A stretch of DNA of 35,098 nucleotides from Paracraurococcus ruber (GCF_004353985.1 NZ_SMOA01000046.1:1-35098); one strand, 5' to 3'. Shown: positions 7,822 through 15,925, numbered from the stretch's first letter. Notes: a model not told the origin generated them from the letters alone. Made by a program: numbers and translations.

Positions 7822-10011
7822 GTGACCGAGGAGAGAGGTGAGGATCCGCGCCTGGCCCCGCTGCTCGCGCCGCTGGAGAGCCTGCCAGGTATCGGCCCCC
7901 AGATCGCCAAGCGGCTGAAGGAGGCGGCGGGCGGCGATCGGGTCCTGGACCTGCTGTTCCATCTACCCGAGCGCTATGCCCAGCGAGAGTTGCTCGATGC
8001 GCTGCCTGAAGAAGGCAGCGAGGCCGAGGTCATTTTTCTGATACGGAAAATCACTCCGCCCAGTGCACGAATCTCGAAGAATGGACGGCGCTACATTGAA
8101 ATTAAAGGAAGAACGTTTCCTTCGGCCTCCGGGTGCTTCTTCATTCTGTCTCTGGTTTACGGACTCGGTCCTGTGGCAGTCGGTTTTATTGATGGCCTTC
8201 TGGATCTTGGTGGCTCGCCGATTGCTCTCCGGATCATGGGCGGCTGGCTGGGAAGCGTGGAGGAGCGGCTGCCGACAGCGGCTACGCGGCTGGTATGTGG
8301 TCGTTTGCGTGGTGGGCGACGGCAGGGGTACGTTCTTTTCAATCCGTTGGTCGCACACTTGGCTGTTGGAATTCCTGAACTCGAGCCCGTGTGGTCCCTG
8401 GTTAAAGGGCTGATGACCGCCCAGGTCGCCCGCAGCGTTGGCAGGGCGCTGGAGCGCCTGCCGGACCTGCCGGAATGGCAGGACCCCGCCCTGCTACGGC
8501 GGGAGGTCTGGCCAAGCTTCGCCGCCGCGCTGCGCGCCCTGCAGCAGCCCACGGCGGCGCCGGAACCGCCCATCCGCGCCCGCCTCGCCTATGACGAGGC
8601 GCTCGCCGGGCAGTTGGCGCTTGCCCTGGTCCGCCGCCGGGTGCGCCACCGCGCCGGGCGGGCCCTGGCGGGGGACGGGCGTCTCCGCGCCCAGGCGCTG
8701 GCCGCCTTCGGGCATGACCCCACGCCGTCCCAGGCGCATGCGCTGGCGGAGATCGATGCCGACCTGGCCGCGCCGCACCGCATGCTGCGCCTGCTGCAGG
8801 GCGATGTCGGCGCCGGCAAGACCCTGGTCGCGGTGCTGGCCATGCTGCGCGCCGTGGAAGCCGGCGCCCAGGCCGCCCTGATGGCGCCGACCGAGCTTCT
8901 GGCGCGGCAGCACATCCGGACGCTCGACCGCCTGTGCACCCCGGCCGGGGTGCGGGTGGAGCTGCTGGCCGGCAGCGTGAAGGGCGCCCAGCGCAAGCGC
9001 GTGCTCGGGGGCCTGGCCAGCGGCGCGGTGGACATCGTGGTCGGCACCCATGCCCTGTTCCAGGAGGGGGTGGAGTTCCGCGACCTCGGCCTGGCCGTGG
9101 TGGACGAGCAGCACCGCTTCGGCGTCGCGCAGCGCCTGATGCTGGCCGAGAAGGGCGATGCGGCGGACATGCTGGTGATGACCGCGACGCCCATCCCCCG
9201 CACCCTGCTGTTGACCCAGTGGGGCGAGATGGCGGTCAGCCGCCTGTCCGGGAAGCCGGCCGGGCGGCGGCCCATCACCACCACCCTGCACGGCCTCCGG
9301 CAGCTGGACCAGGTGGTGGCGGGCGTCGGCCGGGCGATCGAGCGCGGCGCCCGCGTCTACTGGGTCTGCCCGCATGTCGCCGAGAGCGACGTCATCGACA
9401 TCGCCGCCGCCGAGACCCGCTTCGCCGAGCTCTCCGAGCGCTTCCCCGGCCGGGTCGGCCTGGCGCATGGCAAGCTGGACACGGAGGTGCGGGAGGCGGC
9501 CCTGCGCGACTTCGCCGCCGGCCGCACCTCGCTGCTGGTGGCGACCACGGTCATCGAGGTGGGCGTGGACGTGCCCGAGGCGACGGTGATGGTGGTGGAG
9601 CATGCCGACCGCTTCGGCCTGGCGCAGCTGCACCAGCTGCGCGGCCGGGTCGGGCGCGGCGCGGCGGCGAGCTACTGCATGCTCCTGTACGACGAGGCGC
9701 TCGGCATGACCTCCCGCGAGCGGCTGCTGATCCTGCGCGACACCGAGGACGGCTTCGCCATCGCCGATGCCGATTTCCGCATCCGCGGCGGCGGCGAGGC
9801 GCTGGGCACGCGGCAATCCGGCGCGCCGGTCTTCCGCCTGGGCCTGCCGGAGGGCGAGGCGCAGGAGGGGCTGATCATCATGGCCAACCGCGACGCCGCC
9901 CTGCTGCTGGAGAAGGACCCGCTGCTGCAGGGCCCGCGCGGCCAGGCGGCGCAGCTGCTGCTGCGGCTGTTCGGCCGGGCGGAGGCGATGCTGACCCTGC
10001 GGGCGGGCTAG
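7822..10011 (+). CDS. recG: ATP-dependent DNA helicase RecG
   Basis: A 729-residue branch-migration helicase acting on stalled forks and Holliday junctions. The N-terminus has LESLPGIGPQIAKRLKEA and LLFHLPERYAQRELLD. The motor shows Walker A LLQGDVGAGKTLVAV (about residue 328), VDEQHRFGVAQR, MTATPIPRTLLL and QLRGRVGRG, then the TRG-like IRGGGEALGTRQSG. The GTG at 7822 is chosen because an earlier GTG (7777) lies within the divergent sdhE promoter and family proteins begin just before this helix. The wedge/OB region (about residues 70-196) is unusual: it is encoded by AT-richer DNA, and about 20-25 hydrophobic residues beginning CFFILSLVYG sit where a short loop is expected. The motor is intact, so the gene is called functional, but altered fork binding is possible. 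Confidence 0.93.
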   Translation: MTEERGEDPRLAPLLAPLESLPGIGPQIAKRLKEAAGGDRVLDLLFHLPERYAQRELLDALPEEGSEAEVIFLIRKITPPSARISKNGRRYIEIKGRTFPSASGCFFILSLVYGLGPVAVGFIDGLLDLGGSPIALRIMGGWLGSVEERLPTAATRLVCGRLRGGRRQGYVLFNPLVAHLAVGIPELEPVWSLVKGLMTAQVARSVGRALERLPDLPEWQDPALLRREVWPSFAAALRALQQPTAAPEPPIRARLAYDEALAGQLALALVRRRVRHRAGRALAGDGRLRAQALAAFGHDPTPSQAHALAEIDADLAAPHRMLRLLQGDVGAGKTLVAVLAMLRAVEAGAQAALMAPTELLARQHIRTLDRLCTPAGVRVELLAGSVKGAQRKRVLGGLASGAVDIVVGTHALFQEGVEFRDLGLAVVDEQHRFGVAQRLMLAEKGDAADMLVMTATPIPRTLLLTQWGEMAVSRLSGKPAGRRPITTTLHGLRQLDQVVAGVGRAIERGARVYWVCPHVAESDVIDIAAAETRFAELSERFPGRVGLAHGKLDTEVREAALRDFAAGRTSLLVATTVIEVGVDVPEATVMVVEHADRFGLAQLHQLRGRVGRGAAASYCMLLYDEALGMTSRERLLILRDTEDGFAIADADFRIRGGGEALGTRQSGAPVFRLGLPEGEAQEGLIIMANRDAALLLEKDPLLQGPRGQAAQLLLRLFGRAEAMLTLRAG
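8030..8410 (+). other. AT-richer, diverged patch inside recG (wedge/OB domain)
   Basis: Codons here often end in A or T (att, ttt, aaa, gga, gtt, ctt), unlike the rest of recG. The frame stays open throughout. Recognisable wedge fragments flank the oddity (GWLGSVEERLP, TRLVCGRLRGG, IPELEPVWSLVKGL), so this is a diverged or recombined domain and not an unrelated insertion. Confidence 0.6.
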
Positions 10012-10208
10012 GCTGTCTCGGCAAGCGGTCCGGCGGTCGACCCGCGCGGGAATCGTCATCCCGGCCGGGCGCATCGGCCAGGCCGGGCGGGCCGGACGGG
10101 ACGCGACGGGCTGCCGCCTGCGCCTGCCTCCAGGCCAGGATTGGCGTCTTCCGCCGGCGCTCCGCGTCCATGCCGCCCCCCGGATGCAACCGCCGGCTGA
10201 GCCACCCC

Positions 10209-10236
10209 TTGCAAAGCCCTGAGGGGCTTGTACATC
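10209..10236 (+). promoter_or_regulatory. Candidate promoter with dyad in its spacer, upstream of the ABC gene cluster
   Basis: TTGCAA (10209-10214), a 16-nt spacer and TACATC (10231-10236) form a plausible sigma70 promoter about 70 nt upstream of the ABC ATPase gene. A 6-bp perfect inverted repeat AAGCCC/GGGCTT (10214-10219, 10224-10229) fills the spacer, as an operator might. The rest of the 302-nt gap between recG and the ABC gene shows no gene. Confidence 0.4.
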
Positions 10237-10313
10237 GGCCCGCCGTCGGCCCGCGCCCTCCTCCCGGAAGGCATGGGCGGCCGCCGCGCAGGCAGGAACG
10301 GGGGGACCGCCAT

Positions 10314-11066
10314 TTGGCCGCGCTGATCGAGATCGAGCGCCTGACCAAGCGCTTCGGCGGCTTCACCGCCGTGGACGACGTGTCCTTCGCGGTGGACCGC
10401 GGGGAGGTGCTGGGCTTCCTCGGCCCCAACGGCGCCGGCAAGTCCACCACCATGCGCATGCTGGCCGGCTTCATGCCGCCCACCGCCGGCACGGCGCGCA
10501 TCTGCGGCGCCGACGTCGTGGCGCGGCCGGTCGCGGCCAAGCGCAGCCTCGGCTTCCTGCCGGAAGGCGCGCCGACCTATCCGGAGATGACCGTCACCGG
10601 CTTCCTCGGCTTCGCCGCCCGCATCCGCGGCTTCCGGGGGTCGGAGCTGCATGACCGCGTCGCCAACGCCATGCTGCTGACCCAGCTCGAAGGCGTCCGC
10701 CTGCAGCCGATCGAGACGCTGTCGAAGGGCTTCAAGCGCCGGGTGGGCCTGGCCCAGGCGCTGCTGCACGACCCGCCGGTGCTGGTGCTGGACGAGCCGA
10801 CCGACGGCCTCGACCCCAACCAGAAGCACGAGGTCCGCGACCTGATCCGCCGCATGGCGCCGCAGAAGGCCATCGTCATCTCGACCCATATCCTCGAGGA
10901 AGTGGGCGCGGTCTGCACCCGCGCCATCATCATCGCCCGCGGCAGGGTGGTGGTGGATGCCCCGCCCTCGGTGCTGGAGCGCGAGGGGCAGAGCCTCGAC
11001 GACGTGTTCCGCGCCCTCACCCTCGGCCCGCCGCCGGCGGACGGGGCGGCGCGGGAAGCGGCGTGA
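10314..11066 (+). CDS. ABC transporter ATP-binding protein, GldA-like
   Basis: A 250-residue ABC ATPase starting at TTG, preceded by GGGGGA with 8-nt spacing. No ATG or GTG fits the domain start. It has Walker A GPNGAGKST (residues 37-45), a signature region LSKGFKRRVGLAQALLHDP, Walker B VLVLDEPTDGLDPNQ and the H-loop STHILEEV. It belongs to the ABC-2 / GldA-NatA-type ATPases. The next gene is its permease, overlapping at the stop codon. With the downstream GldG-like and DUF4340 proteins it forms a conserved but functionally undefined ABC system. In Bacteroidetes the related GldAFG set is linked to gliding, but no other gliding gene is visible here. Confidence 0.9.
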   Translation: MAALIEIERLTKRFGGFTAVDDVSFAVDRGEVLGFLGPNGAGKSTTMRMLAGFMPPTAGTARICGADVVARPVAAKRSLGFLPEGAPTYPEMTVTGFLGFAARIRGFRGSELHDRVANAMLLTQLEGVRLQPIETLSKGFKRRVGLAQALLHDPPVLVLDEPTDGLDPNQKHEVRDLIRRMAPQKAIVISTHILEEVGAVCTRAIIIARGRVVVDAPPSVLEREGQSLDDVFRALTLGPPPADGAAREAA

Positions 11067-11797
11067 TGGCCCCGGCCCTGGTCGTCGCGCGGCGGGAGCT
11101 GGCGGGCTACTTCGCCACGCCCGTCGCCTATGTCTTCATCGTCATCTTCCTGGTGCTGGCCGGGGCGCTGACCTTCACCCTGGGCGGCTTCTTCAGCCGC
11201 GGCCAGGCCGACCTGCAGCCCTTCTTCTCCTTCATCCCCTGGCTGTTCCTGTTCCTGGTGCCGGCGCTGACCATGCGGCTCTGGGCCGAGGAACGCCGGC
11301 TCGGCACCATCGAGCTCCTCCTCACCCTGCCGCTGCCGCAATGGCAGGCGGTGCTGGGGAAATTCCTGGCGGCCTGGGCCTTCTGCGGCATCGCCCTCGC
11401 GCTCACCTTCCCGCTCTGGATCACGGTGAATGCGCTGGGCGACCCGGACAATGGCGTGATCCTGGCCGGCTATGTCGGCTGCCTGCTGGTCGCCGGCGCC
11501 TATCTCGCCGTCGGGTCCGCGCTCTCGGCCCTGACCCGCAACCAGGTCATCGCCTTCGTCCTCGCGGTCGCGCTCTGCTTCCTCTTCGCCGCCGCCGGCA
11601 GCCCGGTCGTCACGGAATTCCTCTCGGTGCGCATCCCCGTGCTGGCGGAGGTGGCGCGGGCGCTGTCGGTCGCCGACCGCTTCAACGGCTTCACCCGCGG
11701 GGTGATCGGCGCCCGCGACCTGGTCTTCTTCGCCAGCTTCATCGGCTTCTTCCTGTTCCTGAACGCGGTGGTGCTGGACCACCGGAAGGCGGACTGA
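11066..11797 (+). CDS. ABC-2 type permease, GldF-like
   Basis: A 243-residue membrane protein with six predicted helices. It includes the ABC-2 segment FIPWLFLFLVPALTMRLWAE followed by ERRLGTIELLLTLPL, the typical E-R-R-x-G-T-I-E-L-L cytoplasmic motif of GldF/NosY-like permeases. The ATG at 11066 follows the ATPase stop as TGATG; a GTG at 11063 would add one residue. It ends 3 nt before the GldG-like start, so the three genes are almost certainly co-transcribed. The substrate is unknown: ABC-2 systems export lipids, polysaccharides or drugs, or act mechanically on envelope proteins. Confidence 0.9.
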   Translation: MAPALVVARRELAGYFATPVAYVFIVIFLVLAGALTFTLGGFFSRGQADLQPFFSFIPWLFLFLVPALTMRLWAEERRLGTIELLLTLPLPQWQAVLGKFLAAWAFCGIALALTFPLWITVNALGDPDNGVILAGYVGCLLVAGAYLAVGSALSALTRNQVIAFVLAVALCFLFAAAGSPVVTEFLSVRIPVLAEVARALSVADRFNGFTRGVIGARDLVFFASFIGFFLFLNAVVLDHRKAD

Positions 11798-11800
11798 GCG

Positions 11801-13792
11801 ATGAGCGACGTCCCTCCCGCGCGCCCCGGCGCGCCCCTCCCCCCAGCCCGACCGGGCTCCAGGCGCCTCTGGTCCTCCGCGCTCGGGCTCGCCCTGGCCG
11901 GCGTGCTCGCCATTGGCGTCAACATGCTGGCCGACCGGCTGCTGCCGCGCGCCCGCATCGACCTGACGCAGCAGCGGCTCTACACGCTCTCGGACGGCAC
12001 GAAGCAGGTGCTCGCGGGGCTCAAGGACCCGATCACCCTGCGGCTGTTCTATTCCCGCCGCCTCGGCGCCAGCCTGCCGGTCTATGGCGCCTATGCCGAC
12101 CGCATCCGGGAGATCCTGGCGGAATACGTCGCCCTGTCGAACGGCAGGCTGCGGCTCGAGGTCTTCGACCCCGAGCCCTTCTCGGACCTCGAGGACCGCG
12201 CCATGGCGCTCGGCCTGCAGGGCGTGCCGGTCGACCAGTCCGGCGAGCAGGTCTATTTCGGCCTCTCCGGCTCGAACTTGGTGGATGACGAGCGGTCCAT
12301 CGCCTTCTTCCAGCCGGACCGCGAGCGGTTCCTGGAATACGACCTCACGCGCCTGGTCTGGGAGCTGTCGAACCCGCAGCGCCCGGTCCTCGGCGTCATG
12401 TCGGCGCTGCCGCTGAACGGCGACCCGCGCGCCCTGATGCTGCGCAACCCCGCGCTCGGCCAGCCCGCCGTGGCGATGACCCAGCTGCGGCAGTTCTTCA
12501 CGGTGAAGGACATCCCGCTCGATACCCAGGCGATCGAGCCGGAGGTGCAGGTGCTGCTGGTCGCCCACCCCCAGGGCATCACCGAAGCCGCGCAATATGC
12601 CATCGACCAGTTCGTCATGCGCGGCGGCAAGCTGATCGCGCTGGTGGACCCGCACAGCGAAAGCCAGGCCGGCCGCCCCAGCCCGGGCGGGCCGCCGCCC
12701 AGCACCGCCTCCTCGCTCGACCGGCTGCTGAATGCCTGGGGCGTCGAGGCGCCGTCCGACAAGGTGGTGCTGGACCTGCGCGGCGCCTGGCGGGTGCGCG
12801 CCGGCCCGGGCGAGCGGGTGCAGGCGGTGGACTACCTCGCCTGGTTCAACCTGCAGGGCGACAGCCTGAACCGCGACGAGGTGGCGCTGGCGCAGCTGGA
12901 GCAGGTGACCGTCGCCTCGGCCGGCGAGGTGCGCAAGCGCGAGGGCGCGGCGGTGGAGTTCGTGCCGCTGCTCACCTCCTCCGCACAGAGCATGCTGGTC
13001 GACGCCGCGCGGGTGCGGCAGGACCCCAACCCCTCCCGCCTGCTGGCGGATTTCCGCAGCGGCAATACGCCGCATGTCGTCGCGGCGCGGCTGCGCGGCG
13101 AACTGGCCTCGGCCTTCCCGGGGCCGCCCGCGGCCGGCCCAGGGGGTGCGCCAGGGGGTGCACCAGGGGGCGGGTCACTGCAGGAGCGGCCGGCCAATCC
13201 CGCCGCGCATCTGGCCCGCAGCCAGGGCCCGGCGAACATCGTGGTCGCCAATGACAGCGACATCCTGGAGGACCGCTTCTGGGTCCGGGTGCAGGAATTC
13301 TTCGGCCAGCAGGTGGCGACGCCCTTCAGCGGCAACGGGTCCCTCGTCGTCAACCTGGTGGACGCGCTGGCCGGCTCGGACGCGCTGATCTCGCTGCGCT
13401 CGCGCGGCGAGAGCCTCCGCCCCTTCGAGCTGGTGGAGGACATCCGCCGCAACGCCGATGCCGAGTATCGCCAGACGGAACGCGCCCTGCAGCAGAAGCT
13501 GGAGGAGACCGAGAAGCGGCTGCGCGAGCTGCGGCAAGGCGGCGGCGGCGACCGCCAGGCCCAGGCGGTGATCACGCCGGAGCAGCGGGCGGAGATCGAC
13601 GCCGCGCGCGCCGAGATCGTCGCCACCCGCCGCCAGCTGCGCGCCGTGCAGCTGGAATTGCGGCGGGACATCGAGGGGCTGGAGACGGTGCTGCGGGTGG
13701 TGAACATCGCGCTGGTGCCGGCGCTGCTGACGGCCTTCGCCATCGGCCTGGCGGTGGTGCGGGCGCGGCGTCGTGCGGCAGCGCGGGCGTGA
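11801..13792 (+). CDS. GldG-family ABC auxiliary protein
   Basis: A 663-residue protein with one N-terminal membrane helix (about residues 24-45), a long periplasmic part and a C-terminal helix (about 633-653, ALVPALLTAFAIGLAVVRAR). The periplasmic part begins with RIDLTQQRLYTLSDGTKQVL and ITLRLFYSRRLG, hallmarks of the GldG/ABC-type uncharacterised auxiliary family. Later it has VLLVAHPQGITEAAQYAIDQFVMRGGK, a glutamine-amidotransferase-like fold seen in this family. A proline/glycine linker (PGGA-PGGA-PGGG) comes from a 12-nt triplicated sequence. Residues about 545-620 form a heptad-rich coiled coil before the last helix. It probably couples the ABC ATPase/permease to an envelope substrate. 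The role is undefined outside gliding bacteria. Confidence 0.88.
   Translation: MSDVPPARPGAPLPPARPGSRRLWSSALGLALAGVLAIGVNMLADRLLPRARIDLTQQRLYTLSDGTKQVLAGLKDPITLRLFYSRRLGASLPVYGAYADRIREILAEYVALSNGRLRLEVFDPEPFSDLEDRAMALGLQGVPVDQSGEQVYFGLSGSNLVDDERSIAFFQPDRERFLEYDLTRLVWELSNPQRPVLGVMSALPLNGDPRALMLRNPALGQPAVAMTQLRQFFTVKDIPLDTQAIEPEVQVLLVAHPQGITEAAQYAIDQFVMRGGKLIALVDPHSESQAGRPSPGGPPPSTASSLDRLLNAWGVEAPSDKVVLDLRGAWRVRAGPGERVQAVDYLAWFNLQGDSLNRDEVALAQLEQVTVASAGEVRKREGAAVEFVPLLTSSAQSMLVDAARVRQDPNPSRLLADFRSGNTPHVVAARLRGELASAFPGPPAAGPGGAPGGAPGGGSLQERPANPAAHLARSQGPANIVVANDSDILEDRFWVRVQEFFGQQVATPFSGNGSLVVNLVDALAGSDALISLRSRGESLRPFELVEDIRRNADAEYRQTERALQQKLEETEKRLRELRQGGGGDRQAQAVITPEQRAEIDAARAEIVATRRQLRAVQLELRRDIEGLETVLRVVNIALVPALLTAFAIGLAVVRARRRAAARA
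13139..13174 (+). repeat. 12-nt triplicated repeat within the GldG-like gene
   Basis: Three in-frame 12-nt units (ccagggggtgcg-like) encode PGGA, PGGA and PGGG in an unstructured linker. Copy number changes here would keep the frame. Confidence 0.75.
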
Positions 13793-13812
13793 GGAGGGCT
13801 CTGCCCTCCTCA
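13790..13812 (+). terminator. Hairpin overlapping the GldG-like stop codon
   Basis: A perfect 10-bp stem (13790-13799 with 13803-13812) and a TCT loop include the TGA stop itself. A second 9-bp stem follows (13824-13832 with 13837-13845, loop AGGC). No U-tract is seen. The pair resembles the intergenic hairpin repeats common in GC-rich Acetobacteraceae (a recollection, not searched). Confidence 0.5.
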
Positions 13813-13858
13813 CACTCCACCCGCCAGGGGTCAGGCGACCCCTGGACAGGCCCGGGTC

Positions 13859-13902
13859 ATCGCCGTGGGAGGGGCCCTCGATGGGGCCCCTCCCACGGCG
13901 AT
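13859..13902. repeat. 44-nt near-perfect palindrome (19-bp stem)
   Basis: Positions 13859-13877 are exactly complementary to 13884-13902, with a 6-nt loop TCGATG. It is the strongest dyad in the window and lies midway between the GldG-like and DUF4340 genes. It could be a repetitive palindromic element, an mRNA processing site or a protein-binding site. Confidence 0.8.
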
Positions 13903-13928
13903 AAGTCCATACGGGGGTCCGGGGGTCG

Positions 13929-13980
13929 GTCCGATCCCCGGCGGGGAAGGTCTGGGAGGATCGGACGCATGCGTCCGATC
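13929..13980 (+). promoter_or_regulatory. Three-arm alternative hairpin region upstream of the DUF4340 gene
   Basis: Three complementary arms are present: GTCCGATCC (13929-13937), GGATCGGAC (13958-13966) and GTCCGATC (13973-13980). The middle arm can pair with either flank. With the third arm it forms a perfect 22-nt palindrome (13959-13980). Mutually exclusive pairing is the geometry of an attenuator, but no leader peptide or U-tract is seen, so regulation is only a hypothesis. Confidence 0.4.
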
Positions 13981-14024
13981 GGCCCTCCCGGAACCACCCG
14001 CAGACACTGCAGGGGAAGACGCGC

Positions 14025-15101
14025 ATGAACCGCCGGACGCTGGTGCTGCTGGGCGGCGCGGCCGCCGCCTCGGTCGCCGCCGCGGTGCTGCTGACGCCGA
14101 AGGGCGTGGAGAAGCAGGCGATCACCGATGCGGGCCTCGCCTTTCCCGGCCTCGCGGCACGGCTGCAGGGCGCGCAGCGGATCGAGGTGGTGAAGCCCGA
14201 CGCCACCCTGGTGCTGGCCCGGCGTGGCGAGGCCTGGGTGCTGCCGGCCAAGGGCGGCTACCCCGCCCGTCCCGAGAAGGCGCGGGAGATGCTGGTGGGC
14301 CTGACCGAGCTGCGCCTGGTGGAGGCCCGCACCAGCGACCCGGCGCAGCACGAGCGCCTGGGCGTGGACGACCCGACCCGCCCGGGCAGCACGGCGCTGC
14401 TGCTGCGGGTGCTGGATGGCGCCGGCGCGCCGATCGCCGAACTGGTGCTGGGGCGCCGCCGCGTCCGCACCCAGGGCAATGTGCCGGAGAGCATCTATGT
14501 CCGCCGCCCCGGCGAGGCGCAGGCCTGGCTGGCGGAGGGGAGGCTGGCGGTCGATGCCGACCCGCAGCTCTGGCTGGACCGCGACATCGCCAACCTGCCG
14601 CAGGACCGGGTGCGCCGCGTCGAGGTCAGGCGCGAGGGCGAGCCGCCGCTGGTCCTGGCCCGGCCGGAGGAGCCGGAGGCGCGGCTGCGGATCGAGCAGC
14701 CGGAGGGCGCGCCGACGCCTGACGAGATGGCGGTGGACGAGATCGCCCGCGCCTTCGAATTCCTGACTTTCCTCGATGTCCGGACCGAGGCGGAGATGCC
14801 GGGCCAGGCGGTGGGCGAGAGCCGCTTCGGGCTGACCGAGGGGCTGGCGATCGTGGTTCGCAGCGGCCTCGACAACGGCGATGTCTGGGTCCGCCTGCGG
14901 GCGGAGGGCGAGGGCGCCGAGGTGCAGCGGCTGAACGCCCGCTGGCAGGGCTGGGCCTACCAAGTGGGCGTCTGGAAGCTGAAGGCCTTCGCGCCGCGCG
15001 CCGAGGAGCTGAAGCCGCGCGAGGCGGCGGCGCCGGAGCCGGCGGCCGATGACGCCCCCGCGCCGGAGACGCCGCCCCAGGCCCCGGTGGCGCCGCGATG
15101 A
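14025..15101 (+). CDS. DUF4340 domain-containing protein, GldG partner
   Basis: A 358-residue protein anchored by an N-terminal helix (residues 3-24, RRTLVLLGGAAAASVAAAVL). The domain that follows matches the DUF4340 pattern: conserved W in GEAWVLPAKGGYPARPEKAREML, then TELRLVEARTSDPAQHERLGVDDP, then GNVPESIYVRRPGEAQAWL and DRDIANLPQDRVRRVEV. DUF4340 proteins accompany GldG-like ABC systems in many Gram-negatives. The ATG at 14025 has GGGGAAG upstream. The C-terminal 35 residues are Ala/Pro/Glu-rich and probably disordered. It overlaps the NUDIX gene by 4 nt. It sits on the periplasmic side of the system, but its biochemical role is unknown. Confidence 0.87.
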   Translation: MNRRTLVLLGGAAAASVAAAVLLTPKGVEKQAITDAGLAFPGLAARLQGAQRIEVVKPDATLVLARRGEAWVLPAKGGYPARPEKAREMLVGLTELRLVEARTSDPAQHERLGVDDPTRPGSTALLLRVLDGAGAPIAELVLGRRRVRTQGNVPESIYVRRPGEAQAWLAEGRLAVDADPQLWLDRDIANLPQDRVRRVEVRREGEPPLVLARPEEPEARLRIEQPEGAPTPDEMAVDEIARAFEFLTFLDVRTEAEMPGQAVGESRFGLTEGLAIVVRSGLDNGDVWVRLRAEGEGAEVQRLNARWQGWAYQVGVWKLKAFAPRAEELKPREAAAPEPAADDAPAPETPPQAPVAPR

Positions 15102-15544
15102 GCCGGGAATATCCCGACCGGCCCTGGGTCGGCATCGGCGTCGTCGCCTTCGACGGGGCCCCGGGGGAGGAGCGCGTGCTCCTGGTCCGCCGCGGCAAGC
15201 CGCCGCGGGAGGGTGCCTGGTCCCTGCCCGGCGGCGCGCAGCATGTCGGCGAGCGGGCCGAGGCGGCGGCACGGCGCGAGCTGCTGGAGGAGACGGGGAT
15301 CGAGGTCGGGCCGCTGCAGCTGGCCGCGGTGTTCGATTCCATCAGCCACGACGCGGCCGGCGCGGTGCGCTGGCACTACACCATCGTCGATTTCTGCGGC
15401 CGCTGGACGAGCGGCGAGGCACGGCCGGGGGATGACGTGGCGGCGGTGGCCTGGGCCCTGCCGGAGGAGCTGCCGGCCTATGACCTGACGCCGGATGCGC
15501 TGCGGGTGATCGCGGAGTCGCGGGAGAAATTGCGGCGCCTGTGA
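15098..15544 (+). CDS. NUDIX hydrolase
   Basis: A 148-residue cytoplasmic hydrolase for nucleoside-diphosphate-linked substrates. The Nudix box is complete: G-x5-E-x7-REUxEExGU is read as GAQHVGERAEAAARRELLEE followed by TGI, roughly residues 46-68. Before it lies LLVRRGKPPREGAWSLPGG, like ADP-ribose pyrophosphatase-type members. The ATG overlaps the DUF4340 stop (ATGA), so it is translated with the ABC cluster. Whether it works with that system or is a bystander is not evident. Confidence 0.93.
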   Translation: MSREYPDRPWVGIGVVAFDGAPGEERVLLVRRGKPPREGAWSLPGGAQHVGERAEAAARRELLEETGIEVGPLQLAAVFDSISHDAAGAVRWHYTIVDFCGRWTSGEARPGDDVAAVAWALPEELPAYDLTPDALRVIAESREKLRRL

Positions 15545-15925
15545 GGGCGGGGCGCCGCCCGTCCCGCGCGACGGGCCGCCGCCGGCGGGCAATCCCCGCA
15601 GCCCAACGCGATGCGGCGCCCGACCTGGCGCGGCGATAGGCGCGATGCCGCGCCCGATGCGGCGCGCCGGCCCGTGCGACAGGGCCGCAGGACGCGCCGC
15701 TCCGGGCGACGCGACGCCCGAAGCGGGCGCCCGACAGCGTCGAGCGACCCCGAGCGAACGCCAGGCTGCCGCGGGCACGGCGAGGCAGCGGCGCCGCAGC
15801 GGGCCTTGCCCGGCGATGTCCTTGACACGCCTTCGGCCGCATGGCGGAGGGCAGACGCCGTCCTCGACGCCGCCGACGGCATCTCCGGCGCTTCGGTCCA
15901 CCCGCACCAGCGAAACCCGTCCCGC
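15545..15925. other. Gene-free stretch upstream of the TSUP gene
   Basis: 381 nt without a supportable gene. It is rich in gatgcggcgccc-type short repeats. TTGACA at 15822-15827 is a possible -35 box, but no good -10 follows at 16-18 nt. The open frames through here lack start signals and homology-like features. Confidence 0.5.

Noticed and set aside
8934-10313. 5' extension of the ABC ATPase frame back into recG
   Set aside because: The frame is open only because stops are rare in this composition. The ATPase domain begins right after TTG 10314, which has a proper ribosome site.
15822-15850. Promoter for the TSUP gene from a TTGACA word
   Set aside because: No acceptable -10 element at 16-18 nt spacing.
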